Of a DNA stretch of 64,000 nt, positions 33,946 through 43,126 are shown one piece after another. How positions within the stretch are numbered: the stretch's first letter is position 1; the number at the start of each line of letters is the position of its first letter. This stretch comes from Lysinibacillus contaminans. GTDB taxonomy: Bacteria; Bacillota; Bacilli; Bacillales_A; Planococcaceae. The notes under the pieces are model-generated. The model ran no database searches and was not told where the DNA came from. It saw nothing but the letters and a program-made list of their open reading frames with translations. The position numbers and the translations under genes were made by a program. The stretch is taken from the NCBI RefSeq assembly GCF_001278945.1, contig NZ_LGRV01000005.1, positions 144,618 to 208,617 on the forward strand. The letters run 5' to 3'.

Positions 33946-35466
33946 TTACGCTTTTACGTTTTCTTTTTTCATTGTTTTGTTTTTAGCAAGGTTTACGTGC
34001 CAAGAAAGAGCTTCCTCTAAGATATGAGGCGTTTGTTGATTACCTGTTGCTTCAACAGCACGGTTGTAGTAATCCCATAATTGCTCTTTGTAATCTGGGT
34101 GAGCACAGTTTTCGATGATTAGAGGTACACGCTCTTTTGGCGCAAGACCGCGTAAGTCAGCGATACCTTGTTCAGTAACGATTACATCTACATCATGCTC
34201 AGTGTGGTCTACATGAGAAACCATTGGTACGATTGAAGAAATTGCGCCGCCTTTTGCGTATGATTTTGTCACGAAGATTCCAAGACGTGCATTACGTGCG
34301 AAGTCTCCAGAACCACCGATACCGTTCATCATTTTTGTGCCAGATACATGTGTAGAGTTTACGTTACCATAGATATCTAATTCAAGAGCTGTGTTGATTG
34401 AGATTAAACCCAAACGACGGATAAGCTCTGGGTGGTTAGATATTTCTTGTGGGCGTAAGCAAATTTTATCAGCGTACTTTTCTAAATTACCGTAAACTTT
34501 TTTCTGTAATTCTTCAGTAAGCGTAATTGATGTCGCCGCTGCGAATTTAACTTTACCAGCATCGATTAAGTTGAATACAGCATCTTGAAGTACTTCAGAA
34601 GCAACCACTAAGTCTTCAAATTCTGAATCAGCGAAGCCATCAAGTACAGCGTTTGCTACAGAACCTACACCAGATTGTAATGGCATTAAACTGTTCGTTA
34701 AGCGACCAGCTTTAATTTCACCGCGGAAGAAGTCCATTAAAATGTTCGCCATTTTTTGCGTTTCTTCATCTGGAGGAACGATTAATGAAGGAGCATCTGG
34801 CTCTTCAGAAATAACGATTGCTTTAATTTTAGCTGGATCTACTTTAATACCAATTTCACCAATACGTTGTGTAGCATCAGTCATTGGGATAGCTTCACGT
34901 TTACCTTGATCAGCTGGTACGTAGATATCATGAATACCAATTAGAGCTTCTGGGTGAGCAATATTTAACTCGATAATAATATTTTCAGCATACTCAGCAA
35001 AAATTGGAGAGTTACCTACCGAGTTTGTAGGGATAATATATCCATCTTCTGTAATCGCAACAGCCTCAAGAATTAAATATGTAATTGGCCCTATGATTCC
35101 TTGGCGTACCAATTCAGCGTTATGAGAAAGGTGAGCATCTACATACATAATGTCACCAGAGTTGATTAGGTTACGAATACCAGCATCGCCTTGGAATGGT
35201 CCACGTTTGCGGATAACGCCCGCTTCAGCTAAATATTTATCTACTTCAGGGCCTAAAGAAGCACCAGTATATACATCAATTTTAAATTTTTCGTTTTTAG
35301 CGCGTTCTACTAATGCCGTAGGAACCACTTTAGCGTCCCCAGCGCGAGTGAATCCACTCATACCAACTACATCACCATCAGAAATAAGTGCTGCAGCTAC
35401 ATCAGCAGTAACGATTTTGTTTTCAAGTTCTTTAATACCTAAACGTTTTTGAACAATTGCATCCAT
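33946..35466 (-). CDS. Acetyl-CoA hydrolase / succinate-CoA transferase family protein
   Basis: A 506-residue class I CoA-transferase of the acetyl-CoA hydrolase/succinyl-CoA:acetate transferase family. The catalytic glutamate is expected at E291 in VVASEVLQDAVF. GSVANAVL and MMNGIGGSGDFARNA are the CoA-binding glycine loops, followed by IVPMVSHVDHTEHDVDVIVTEQG. The enzyme would interconvert acetyl-CoA or succinyl-CoA with free acids in the cytosol; hydrolase versus transferase activity cannot be decided here. GGGAGGA precedes the ATG. A palindrome and a cre-like site lie upstream, beside a LytTR regulator. Confidence 0.88.
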   Translation of the reverse strand: MDAIVQKRLGIKELENKIVTADVAAALISDGDVVGMSGFTRAGDAKVVPTALVERAKNEKFKIDVYTGASLGPEVDKYLAEAGVIRKRGPFQGDAGIRNLINSGDIMYVDAHLSHNAELVRQGIIGPITYLILEAVAITEDGYIIPTNSVGNSPIFAEYAENIIIELNIAHPEALIGIHDIYVPADQGKREAIPMTDATQRIGEIGIKVDPAKIKAIVISEEPDAPSLIVPPDEETQKMANILMDFFRGEIKAGRLTNSLMPLQSGVGSVANAVLDGFADSEFEDLVVASEVLQDAVFNLIDAGKVKFAAATSITLTEELQKKVYGNLEKYADKICLRPQEISNHPELIRRLGLISINTALELDIYGNVNSTHVSGTKMMNGIGGSGDFARNARLGIFVTKSYAKGGAISSIVPMVSHVDHTEHDVDVIVTEQGIADLRGLAPKERVPLIIENCAHPDYKEQLWDYYNRAVEATGNQQTPHILEEALSWHVNLAKNKTMKKENVKA

Positions 35467-35547
35467 AAAAAAAATCCTCCCCTAAAAATTATTGATGGAA
35501 ACGAGTGACAAAACAAGAAAAACCTTGTTAGAATTTTCTGTTTATTT

Positions 35548-35568
35548 AGTTGTAGTATAACTCCAACT
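35548..35568. promoter_or_regulatory. 21-bp palindrome upstream of the CoA-transferase gene
   Basis: AGTTGTAGT-ATA-ACTCCAACT is symmetric except for one pair and lies 82 bases before the start codon, in the promoter zone. The TATACT read on the minus strand within it could be a -10. It is a candidate binding site for the adjacent LytTR protein. Confidence 0.5.
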
Positions 35569-35669
35569 ATTTACATTAATACTATCACCAATTTGACACA
35601 AATACTGTATAAACAACATTAAATTGTCTAAAAAAAGAATAAACGAGAAAATTCGCGCATTACTGACAG

Positions 35670-35683
35670 TGAAAACGGTTTAA
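35670..35683. promoter_or_regulatory. Possible CcpA (cre) site
   Basis: TGAAAACGGTTTAA fits the cre pattern TGWNANCGNTNWCA at all fixed positions but one. It lies about 200 bases before the CoA-transferase start. Otherwise the 320-base gap holds only AT-rich DNA. Confidence 0.35.
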
Positions 35684-35786
35684 AACAGATGCAATCAATT
35701 TGTAAGGTTGTCGGAATTGTATTAAATAAACGAAAAATCACAACAAATATTCAAAAAAGATGAATGTTTATTGTGATTTTGTAAAA

Positions 35787-36437
35787 TTAGAAGCCTAAAG
35801 AACGGCGGAAGTAGCTAGCATAACGTTGACTGACAGGAATTCTTGTACCGTCTTTCATGATTAATAAGAAAGTCGAATGTGAGTCTGGTTGAATTTCGTC
35901 TATATAATCGATGTTCACGATGTAAGAACGATGGCATCGAATAAATGAGTCTGGTGCTAGGAATAGCTCAAGGTCACTTAAATTAAGACGATGGTAACCT
36001 TCACGACCCATTGTTTTTACAAAGGTTTTACGAAGTTGTGTTTCAAGGTAAATCACTTGGTCGTGTTTAATTGGGTACCAACAATCATCGATTTTGATTG
36101 TGATATAGTTTGTTAAGAATGCAGATGGCTTTTGTGGGAAAATGGCAGTAATAGCACCTTTTGTTTCTCCTTCTTCCATAAGAGGGATACTCATACCGAA
36201 ATAAGCAACGCCAAATACATCAGGTTCGATGTACGTACTGATTTTTTGACCATAAGTTAAAGCTTTATGAGCAGCTGAACCTTCTTTTACTGGATCACCT
36301 GGTTTAATCTTTAAATCGACTTTCTTGCTCGGTTGGTAATACAAGTACTCAGTTGTGTCGGAAATTGCGATTGATGTATTCTCTGGAAAAAACTCCTTAA
36401 TAATATCCATAATCTCTTCTATTTGCTTTGGATCCAC
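35787..36437 (-). CDS. LytTR-family regulator with N-terminal PAS-like sensor domain
   Basis: About 216 residues. The N-terminal part (residues 1-110) has no receiver Asp and looks like a PAS/cache-type ligand domain (TSIAISDTTEYLYYQPS, VFGVAYFGMSIPLMEEG, GAITAIFP). The C-terminal 100 residues are a LytTR DNA-binding domain (VIYLETQLRKTFVKT, FIRCHRSYIVNIDYIDEI, GTRIPVSQRYASYFRR). The frame opens at 36470, but AATGAGGTG six bases before a GTG at 36437 favours that start. It most likely controls the CoA-transferase gene next to it. Confidence 0.85.
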   Translation of the reverse strand: MDPKQIEEIMDIIKEFFPENTSIAISDTTEYLYYQPSKKVDLKIKPGDPVKEGSAAHKALTYGQKISTYIEPDVFGVAYFGMSIPLMEEGETKGAITAIFPQKPSAFLTNYITIKIDDCWYPIKHDQVIYLETQLRKTFVKTMGREGYHRLNLSDLELFLAPDSFIRCHRSYIVNIDYIDEIQPDSHSTFLLIMKDGTRIPVSQRYASYFRRSLGF

Positions 36438-36611
36438 TATTAACACCTCATTTTGAACTTTTAAAAACAATATTATTATCTATTTTACTACATATTCATA
36501 TAAATTATATAGAGAAGATTTAGGAATAAACAAGAGAAATGTCGAATAGAGTAAGATATGTTACATAATATGTAATTATTTTTAATTAATTACTAATGTA
36601 TTGTGTATTTA

Positions 36612-36734
36612 ATATGGTAAAATATGATTGTATATAAATTGATTTTATGGGTTTCTACTATGTATGCATGATAAATAAGAACTAGAAACCTCGGTAAAAT
36701 ATGGTTGAAAGAAAATCGCAAAATATGGTAAAAT
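36612..36734. repeat. Three copies of an ATATGGTAAAAT-like motif
   Basis: The 590-base gap between the LytTR and AraC genes has no gene. ATATGGTAAAAT occurs at 36612-36623 and 36723-36734, with a related CGGTAAAATATGG at 36692-36704. Between the first two is a hairpin GGTTTCTA/TAGAAACC (36650-36657, 36683-36690). The motifs could be promoter -10 elements or regulator sites. Confidence 0.3.
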
Positions 36735-36800
36735 CCACAGTACAGTCTAAAATATTTTTTTTAGTAGTATTTTTGATAGGCTATTTATAATTGAAAGGTG

Positions 36801-36951
36801 TTTCATCACCAAAAGATCGGAATGACATTTGGTTAAAGGACATATCAAAATTAGAATGGTCGTTGATTGAAGTGTAGGCTGGACGCCCCCGGAAAGCGCC
36901 AATCGGAACGGAAATCAACCCCAAGTTATGGTGATGAACATTAAAAGTTAC
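36801..36951. repeat. Dispersed repeat, family B, long copy
   Basis: Bounded by inverted arms TTTCATCACC (36801-36810) and GGTGATGAA (36930-36938). Contains GGAATGACATTTGGTTAAAGG, then a GC-richer core (GGCTGGACGCCCCCGGAAAGC, GGAACGGAAATCAACC) and CCAAGTTATGGTGATGAACATTAAAA. The outer blocks recur at 7298-7356 without the core. The GC content of the core is unlike the surrounding DNA. Confidence 0.5.
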
Positions 36952-37060
36952 ATAATTTATACGAAAAAGGATTCGATTTATCCGTAAAATGGTCAAATAA
37001 CATTTTACGTTTTAGATTGGTGTCAATTCATGTAAGGTTATTCGTGTACTCTGAGGAAAG

Positions 37061-37867
37061 ATGGGGAAGATAATGCAACTACATCAACATTCTATGTCAG
37101 AAACGATATCAAAAAGATACTTTCAAGAAATCGATAATATTAATCAATACATCGGCGTGGAAGAATTTTTTAATATTGAGTCAAAATTAATATTTGAGAT
37201 TTATCATCTAGAATCAGCAAAGGCAAAGAAATCTTTGCATGAAATAATTGATATTCTTTCAATTCGTTTTGGTAAGCAAGTCATTAAAATAGTCCGAAGC
37301 TATTTTTCAGTTTTGTCATCGATTGTTGCGCGTAAATTGCTAGACAATCAAGTACCTTCGAAAAAAGCATTTGCCTTTAATGTTGCTTGTAATGATATGA
37401 TTGAAAATCAAATGAAAGACGCAGAGTTTTTACAATTTGCAGATGACTTAATAGATTTCTTCATATACTTTATTGCAGATCGCAAACAGCCGACATTCCG
37501 TCATCAAACGGTAAATAAAGTAATAATGTACATAAATGATGAGTTGGAAAATGACTTAACAGTGGAAACGATTGCAAATAATTTTCACATAAGTACAAGC
37601 CACTTATCTCGGATTTTTAGAGAGCATGTCGGCATTACACTTGTAGAATATTTAAATGTCCGTCGTGTAGAAGAATCACAATATTATCTACGACATACTA
37701 ATAAGAGCATTACATCTATTTCAGATCAGTTCCACTTCTGTAACCAAAGTTATTTCACACGTATTTTCAAAAAATATACGAGTGTAACACCTAAGCATTT
37801 CCGTGATGAATTGCACCATGAATTCTATCGTTTCGAGATGGCAGAATTGGAACTTCAAAACGTATAA
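37061..37867 (+). CDS. AraC-family transcriptional regulator
   Basis: A 268-residue protein. The C-terminal 100 residues hold the two AraC helix-turn-helix motifs (VETIANNFHISTSHLSRIFREHVG and ITSISDQFHFCNQSYFTRIFKKYTSVTPKHFR). The N-terminal 160 residues are helical and unlike the cupin sensor of AraC itself, so the signal is unknown. An in-frame ATG at 37073 with GGGGAAG upstream is an equally good start. Its target genes are not evident. Confidence 0.82.
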   Translation: MGKIMQLHQHSMSETISKRYFQEIDNINQYIGVEEFFNIESKLIFEIYHLESAKAKKSLHEIIDILSIRFGKQVIKIVRSYFSVLSSIVARKLLDNQVPSKKAFAFNVACNDMIENQMKDAEFLQFADDLIDFFIYFIADRKQPTFRHQTVNKVIMYINDELENDLTVETIANNFHISTSHLSRIFREHVGITLVEYLNVRRVEESQYYLRHTNKSITSISDQFHFCNQSYFTRIFKKYTSVTPKHFRDELHHEFYRFEMAELELQNV

Positions 37868-38015
37868 TTTGAATCTACGTCATGTATAGTAGGTTAATGA
37901 ATGGAATTTTCTTGAATTATTAAGTGAGAGTACTTATGAAGAGTTGACAGAATGCGGTCCTATTAGCTAACTCCATGACGGCATTTAACTTTCATATAAT
38001 AACAGCGCCTGCTAT

Positions 38016-38045
38016 TTGATTAAGTCAGTCTTCATAAGGTATACT
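38016..38045 (+). promoter_or_regulatory. SigA promoter of the YidC2 gene
   Basis: TTGATT (38016-38021), 18-base spacer, TATACT (38040-38045), about 35 bases before the start. Confidence 0.55.
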
Positions 38046-38079
38046 TCACATTAGTTGAAAATTAATAGTAGGTGGATAA

Positions 38080-38841
38080 ATGAAGAATTTGAAGCTATTA
38101 TCAATGCTTGGATTAGCTGTCTTTGTTCTTAGTGGATGTCAGGCTGTCGAAAACAAAGAAGGCTTTTTCTATAGTATTTTTGTTAAACCAATGGAATTTT
38201 TGCTTGAATTTTTCGGGAATAACATTTTTTTAGGTAGCTATGGTCTTGCAATCATTGCGATTACAGTATTAATCCGTTTGATCTTAATGCCGATTATGTT
38301 GAAAAACTATCGTCAGCAGCAAATGATGAAAACGAAAATGGACGCATTTAAGCCAGAGCTTGAAGAAGTTCAAAAGAAAATGAAGGAAGCAAAAACAAAA
38401 GAAGAGCAAATGCAATACCAACAAGAAATGGTTGGTCTATATAAAAAACATGGCATCAATCCATTGAACATGGGCTGCTTACCAATGTTAATCCAAATGC
38501 CAATCATTATGGGTCTTTACTTTGCAATTTTATATTCGGCCGATGTGAAAACACATCAGTTTTTGTGGTTTAGTCTAGGTTCGCCAGACATCATAATGAC
38601 GATTATTGCAGGTCTTGTCTACTTAGTACAAGCGCGTGTATCTTTATGGACTGTACCGGAGCAACAAAAAGCACAAATGAAGATGTTCGTTTATATTTCA
38701 CCAATTATGATTGTCTTTATTTCTATGTCATCTATGGCAGCATTACCACTGTACTGGTCTGTTAGTGGTGCATTACTAATTCTCCAAACATATATTGGAA
38801 GAAAATATTATTCGGATCATCCGAATAAAGCAAATTCATAA
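38080..38841 (+). CDS. yidC2: YidC/OxaA membrane protein insertase, lipoprotein type
   Basis: A 253-residue insertase that places membrane proteins in the bilayer with or without SecYEG. It starts with a lipoprotein signal ending LSGC (C20). Then come five membrane segments with the family blocks NNIFLGSYGLAIIAITVLIRLILMPIM, the charged loop QQMMKTKMDAFKPELEEVQKKMKEAKTKEEQ, NPLNMGCLPMLIQMPIIMGLYFAI, and ALPLYWSVSGALLILQTYI. It stands alone, not in the rnpA-spoIIIJ operon, so it is probably the YqjG-like paralogue. Confidence 0.92.
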   Translation: MKNLKLLSMLGLAVFVLSGCQAVENKEGFFYSIFVKPMEFLLEFFGNNIFLGSYGLAIIAITVLIRLILMPIMLKNYRQQQMMKTKMDAFKPELEEVQKKMKEAKTKEEQMQYQQEMVGLYKKHGINPLNMGCLPMLIQMPIIMGLYFAILYSADVKTHQFLWFSLGSPDIIMTIIAGLVYLVQARVSLWTVPEQQKAQMKMFVYISPIMIVFISMSSMAALPLYWSVSGALLILQTYIGRKYYSDHPNKANS

Positions 38842-38851
38842 ATGAACGGAT

Positions 38852-38882
38852 ATCGAGGCGCATGTAGCCTCGATTTTTTTTA
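38852..38882 (+). terminator. Terminator after yidC2
   Basis: ATCGAGGC (38852-38859) pairs with GCCTCGAT (38867-38874), followed by eight Ts. Confidence 0.85.
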
Positions 38883-38893
38883 GGAGGTAACTT

Positions 38894-39142
38894 ATGAACA
38901 CAAAATGGATTCCATCAATCCTAGTAGCTTTTTTTAGTATTGCGGCGATCGTGTTTGTCGTAAAGGGTAATTTTGATTTTGCAGTACTTGCTATGACAGT
39001 TATGTTTGCGATGTCAAATGGGTTTAGAGCGAAAAGTTTTAAAGAGCAAGGTTATATCAAAGAGGCGAAATGGATGCGGTATATGGCTGTCTTTTTCGGC
39101 ATCGCTTCAGTTGCCGTATTGGCAATTATCACAACATCATAA
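38894..39142 (+). CDS. Small membrane protein of unknown function
   Basis: An 82-residue protein with three hydrophobic segments (about residues 6-22, 28-42 and 61-80) and a basic loop (FRAKSFKEQGYIKEAKWMRY). AGGAGG precedes the ATG, within the tail of the preceding terminator. I do not recognise a family. Confidence 0.65.
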   Translation: MNTKWIPSILVAFFSIAAIVFVVKGNFDFAVLAMTVMFAMSNGFRAKSFKEQGYIKEAKWMRYMAVFFGIASVAVLAIITTS

Positions 39143-39288
39143 TTAGGAAGACATCAATTGGACATAGGGACAATGGTGTTTTTAAAGTAAGGCATATTCC
39201 CTGAAAATTATGTGAAAAAATCCTACTAAAAGATGTGAACAGTGATAAAATTAGACCATGTGTATAAGTGAAAAGGGGCATTTGAAAA

Positions 39289-40059
39289 GTGAAAAACAGT
39301 CGTATAAAAATCATTGTCGGCGCCATTATTTCGGTCGCTCTCATTATCTCAATTTTTGTGGTGGTCAAATACAAAAATAATCAGGTGAATATTGCATCAG
39401 ATAATGACAAGCCTTCAACTGAGCAACAGGCAAACGAAAAACCAGCAGGTGAAGAACCAACAACACCCGAAGTACCAGAAGAACCGGAAGTAAAGCCAGA
39501 TAAAAATGGTTATATTCCAAATCAAACTTTACCAACAGAACCGACTTATATAAATGGAATCTTACTTGCCAATAAAAGATATCCGCTGCCATCAACTTTT
39601 GCGCCGGGTGAAGACGCGAAAGCGCGTGAGGCACTTAATACAATGCTAGCAGCGGCAAAACAGCAAGGCTTTGACTTAGTAGCATTTAGTGGCTATCGTT
39701 CATTTGAATATCAAACGACTCTGTACAATAATTACGTCAATCGTGATGGAGTAGATGCGGCAGACCGTTATAGTGCGCGCCCTGGTTACTCTGAGCATCA
39801 AACAGGACTAGCGTTCGATATTGGAGAAAAAGGGAAAGAAGATTTATGGCTAACTGCCGAATTTGGCGAAACATCAGCAGGACAATGGCTTGTTGCCCAC
39901 GCCAATGAATTCGGGTTTATATTACGATTCCCACAAAACAAAGAGCATATTACAGGTTATATGTATGAATCTTGGCATTTTCGTTATGTAGGTGTTGAGA
40001 TTGCCAAAGAAATTAAACAGCGAGACATAACATTAGAAGAATATTTAGGCGTAAATTAA
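39289..40059 (+). CDS. M15 D-Ala-D-Ala carboxypeptidase (VanY/LdcB-like)
   Basis: A 256-residue secreted or anchored zinc peptidase. One membrane segment lies near the N-terminus (about residues 6-24), followed by a disordered Pro/Glu linker (roughly 35-70). The M15B catalytic domain has AFSGYRSFEYQ, RPGYSEHQTGLAFDI with the first zinc ligands, and ESWHFRYVG with the last. It trims stem peptides of peptidoglycan. The start is a GTG at 39289 with AAAAGGGG at long spacing. Confidence 0.9.
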   Translation: MKNSRIKIIVGAIISVALIISIFVVVKYKNNQVNIASDNDKPSTEQQANEKPAGEEPTTPEVPEEPEVKPDKNGYIPNQTLPTEPTYINGILLANKRYPLPSTFAPGEDAKAREALNTMLAAAKQQGFDLVAFSGYRSFEYQTTLYNNYVNRDGVDAADRYSARPGYSEHQTGLAFDIGEKGKEDLWLTAEFGETSAGQWLVAHANEFGFILRFPQNKEHITGYMYESWHFRYVGVEIAKEIKQRDITLEEYLGVN

Positions 40060-40090
40060 AAAGGAGTGGGCTTATGCCCGCTCCTTTTAT
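40059..40090. terminator. Bidirectional terminator between the M15 gene and cls
   Basis: AAAAGGAGTGGGC pairs with GCCCGCTCCTTTT around a TTAT loop. A run on one side and T run on the other fit use in both directions. Confidence 0.85.
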
Positions 40091-41544
40091 AATATAGGCG
40101 TTAGTAAACGTGAAATGGATTCTTTAAACTTTATCAAATTTGAACGATTTTGATATATTTCCATCGTAAGCTCTGTACAGTCTAAAATATCCTTCTCGAA
40201 AATTTCAGCAAGTTGATGAGAAATCGTACAATCATAAATAAAGGCATTCACTTCAAAGTTCAGGCTAAAGCTACGTACATCAATATTGGCAGTACCAACA
40301 GTTGAAGCTTCATCGTCAATAACAATTGTTTTTGCATGGATAAAGCCCTTTTCATAAATATAAACCTTAGCCCCTGCATTTAGTAATTGTCCAACATATG
40401 AATATGTAGCCCAATAAACAAACATATGATCTGGTTTATTTGGAATCATAATACGTACATCAATACCCGATAACGAGGCAATTTTAATGGCATCTAAAAA
40501 ACTAACATCCGGGATAAAGTATGGTGTTTGAATATAAATATATTTTTTTGCCATATTGATAAGTTTTAAATAGCCAATTTTAATTTGCTCCCAGTCGGAG
40601 TCGGGTCCGCTTGAAACAATTTGTATGCCCGTATCACCTTTTTCAGGAATAGCAGGGAAATACCTATCCGAGTAGCCCATTTTTTGCTGTTCACATGCCT
40701 GGTTCCAATCCAGTAAAAAGCGTGTTTGTAATGGATGCACGGCACTACCTTCAATACGTAAATGCGTATCGCGCCAGTAGCCGAACTTTTGCTGTAGCCC
40801 GAGGTACTCGTCTCCAATATTAAAGCCGCCGATATAGCCGACACGACCATCAATCACAACAATCTTACGGTGGTTTCGGAAATTAAGACGTGGGTTAATA
40901 AGAGGGAAAATAGATGGGAAAAATACTTCAATTTCACCACCCACTGCAGTTAATTCTTTAAAATGACGCTTTTTTACATTACGTGAACCCATCTCATCAT
41001 ACAGAAAGCGTACTTTGACACCTTGCTTAGCTTTTTTAATTAGGGCATTAACGATGTGAGTACCCAAATCATCGAATCGGAAAATATAATACTGAATATG
41101 AATATGGTCTTTCGCCGCTTCAATATCTTTTAGCAATGCTTCGAATTTATTGGCACCATCATCGAAAATTGTAACGCGATTATCTTGTGTTAGCACAGCG
41201 TTATTTGTTTTTAAGTGCATGTAAATTAAATCTTTATAGTTTTCAGCGTTGTTGATACGAAACTCAAAAGTATCTTTTAGTAATGCTTCTTTTTGATAAT
41301 TAATAAGATTGTCAATCCCGATATCCTTGCGTCCATCCCAGCGGAAAAGATGCTTTTTGCGTAATTTTCGTCCGAGCAATAAGTATAAAAAGAATCCAAC
41401 TACGGGGATGAAAAATAATACAAGTATCCATGCCCAAGTAGAAGAAGGGTCTTTACGCTCTAAAAAGATAACTGTCATGGCTAATAAAATATTGGCCACT
41501 AAAGTCAAAGGTACGAGAAAACTTAATTCTGTGAAATAGCTCAT
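40087..41544 (-). CDS. cls: Cardiolipin synthase
   Basis: A 485-residue membrane enzyme of the phospholipase D superfamily, joining two phosphatidylglycerols to cardiolipin. Two N-terminal membrane segments (about 7-28 and 36-57) precede two HKD motifs, NHRKIVVIDG in the first half and HAKTIVIDDEASTVGTAN in the second. FNIGDEYLG and IQTPYFIPD are further family blocks. The N-terminus with LERKDPSSTWAWILVLFFIPVVGFFLYLLLGR is characteristic of Bacillus Cls. Confidence 0.94.
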   Translation of the reverse strand: MSYFTELSFLVPLTLVANILLAMTVIFLERKDPSSTWAWILVLFFIPVVGFFLYLLLGRKLRKKHLFRWDGRKDIGIDNLINYQKEALLKDTFEFRINNAENYKDLIYMHLKTNNAVLTQDNRVTIFDDGANKFEALLKDIEAAKDHIHIQYYIFRFDDLGTHIVNALIKKAKQGVKVRFLYDEMGSRNVKKRHFKELTAVGGEIEVFFPSIFPLINPRLNFRNHRKIVVIDGRVGYIGGFNIGDEYLGLQQKFGYWRDTHLRIEGSAVHPLQTRFLLDWNQACEQQKMGYSDRYFPAIPEKGDTGIQIVSSGPDSDWEQIKIGYLKLINMAKKYIYIQTPYFIPDVSFLDAIKIASLSGIDVRIMIPNKPDHMFVYWATYSYVGQLLNAGAKVYIYEKGFIHAKTIVIDDEASTVGTANIDVRSFSLNFEVNAFIYDCTISHQLAEIFEKDILDCTELTMEIYQNRSNLIKFKESISRLLTPIL

Positions 41545-41573
41545 TTTTTAACCTGCCTTTAACTTAATTCAGT

Positions 41574-41650
41574 AGAAGTCTCGCACTTCTATAAATTGTG
41601 AGATGAATACGGATTTTGAATTGCACAAGCACAATTCGAAATCCTAGTGC
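41574..41650. repeat. Dispersed structured repeat, family A, copy 4
   Basis: The gap upstream of cls contains AATTCAGTAGAAGTCTCGCACTTCT-type head, GAGATGAATAC, and ATTTTGAATTGCACAAGCACAATTCGAAAT, the central stem of family A. The final CAATTAC/GTAATTG dyad is not preserved. Confidence 0.6.
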
Positions 41651-41777
41651 CATGTTTTTCAGCGCTACAGCGACAGGTATAATTCGCTGAGCCTAAATTA
41701 ATACTATTTCCTCATGCATTTAGTATAGCCTACTTCCTGTGATGAAAGAAAGGAGATAGGCTAACGGAGTCTCAAAA

Positions 41778-41817
41778 GAAAAAGGAATACCCCAAAGTTA
41801 TATTTGGATATTCCTCA
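41778..41817 (-). terminator. Terminator of the multidrug MFS gene
   Basis: AAGGAATACCCCAAA pairs with TTTGGATATTCCT with one bulge. On the minus strand it follows the stop codon and ends in TTTTTC. Confidence 0.65.
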
Positions 41818-41823
41818 AAACTA

Positions 41824-42984
41824 CTATTCAAAACGTAAAGATTTTTTTGAATTTTTATAAATGAAGATTAGCACAATGGATACAACTGCAATGGCAGCTG
41901 AAATGTAATAACCAAGATTTGATTCTACAGTGAATAACCATGTGAAAAATAGTGGGCCAAGAATACGTCCTAAGTTATCCATTGAGTAAGAAAGACCAGC
42001 GGCTGTACCATATTGTCCACCAGATTCCTTAGACGAAAGTGATACCACACATGTTCTTGCAAGGGCGTTACCTGCAGTAAACACACAAAGTGCAAGGCCG
42101 GCGAAGAATAAGTTAGATGTTAAGGTAAATAAAATCATTCCAATGGCTGTGGTAATTTGTGCACCGATGAGCCAGCTTGTTTCAGTACCGTTTTTAATGC
42201 GACGTACGACACCACCTTGAATTGCTGCGTCAACAAAGCCACTGAACATAAATAAGTAACCGATTTGAAGTGGTGTAATATGAATACGATCGATTTGGAA
42301 TAGTTGGAATGTTGCTTCCACACCTGCAAGCATAAATGTAACTAAGAATGAGAACATAAATAAATAACGGACACGATATTGTAGCATTGTGCCAGCACCC
42401 CTTGGCACGATGGCGCGTTTATTTGCTTCTTTATGTTTCTCGGGTTCTTTTAATACTAGACTTGCATAGATAAATAGAAGTGCAATTAGAGATGCAGAGG
42501 CGATAAATGGTAATTGAAGGCTATAATGTCCGAGCACACCGCCAATCGCCGGTCCGAAGATGAAGCCAAGACCAATGGACATCCCCATAAAACCCATGTA
42601 TTTATTTCGGTCTTCCTCACTCGACATATCCCCGATAAAGCCAGTAACAGCTGTATATAGTGCACCTGAAAATAGACCCCCGACAACACGTGATACATAA
42701 AGAATCGCTAAATTATCGATAAATAAAGAGAAAATGATGAAGCTTAGGCAAAAGCCAACTAGTCCTGTTAAGATGAGCTGTTTTCGCCCAACTTTGTCTG
42801 ATAACATACCCCAAAGTGGAGCCGTGAAAAAGCTTGCAAGTGAGTACACGGTCAGTAAGCCACCGACATGCATTTCATCCCAGCCCTTTTGTACAATTAC
42901 TTCGGGCAATACGGGAATAATAATCCCGAAGCCTAAATAAACAAGAAATTGTACAGACATTAATAATAAAATTGCTTTTTTCAT
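41824..42984 (-). CDS. Multidrug-type MFS exporter
   Basis: A 386-residue DHA1-type major facilitator: FGIIIPVLPEVI at segment one (like Bmr/NorA/TetA), motif A GMLSDKVGRKQLILTG, segment-four arginine in SRVVGGLFSGALYTAVTGFIGD, and the antiporter motif C in GLGFIFGPAIGGVLGHY. This set is diagnostic of proton-drug antiporters. The drug profile is unknown. It stands alone. Confidence 0.85.
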   Translation of the reverse strand: MKKAILLLMSVQFLVYLGFGIIIPVLPEVIVQKGWDEMHVGGLLTVYSLASFFTAPLWGMLSDKVGRKQLILTGLVGFCLSFIIFSLFIDNLAILYVSRVVGGLFSGALYTAVTGFIGDMSSEEDRNKYMGFMGMSIGLGFIFGPAIGGVLGHYSLQLPFIASASLIALLFIYASLVLKEPEKHKEANKRAIVPRGAGTMLQYRVRYLFMFSFLVTFMLAGVEATFQLFQIDRIHITPLQIGYLFMFSGFVDAAIQGGVVRRIKNGTETSWLIGAQITTAIGMILFTLTSNLFFAGLALCVFTAGNALARTCVVSLSSKESGGQYGTAAGLSYSMDNLGRILGPLFFTWLFTVESNLGYYISAAIAVVSIVLIFIYKNSKKSLRFE

Positions 42985-43126
42985 TTTGTTCCCTGCTTTC
43001 CTAAAACGATATTCAGTATATATATTCTACATCTGTTGGTAATTGCATGACAAGAAAAGGGGTAGTAGGAATGTGTGTCCAATCCGTAAAAAGGGGGTAG
43101 GGTAAAGAATAAGAGAGAAAGTACTC

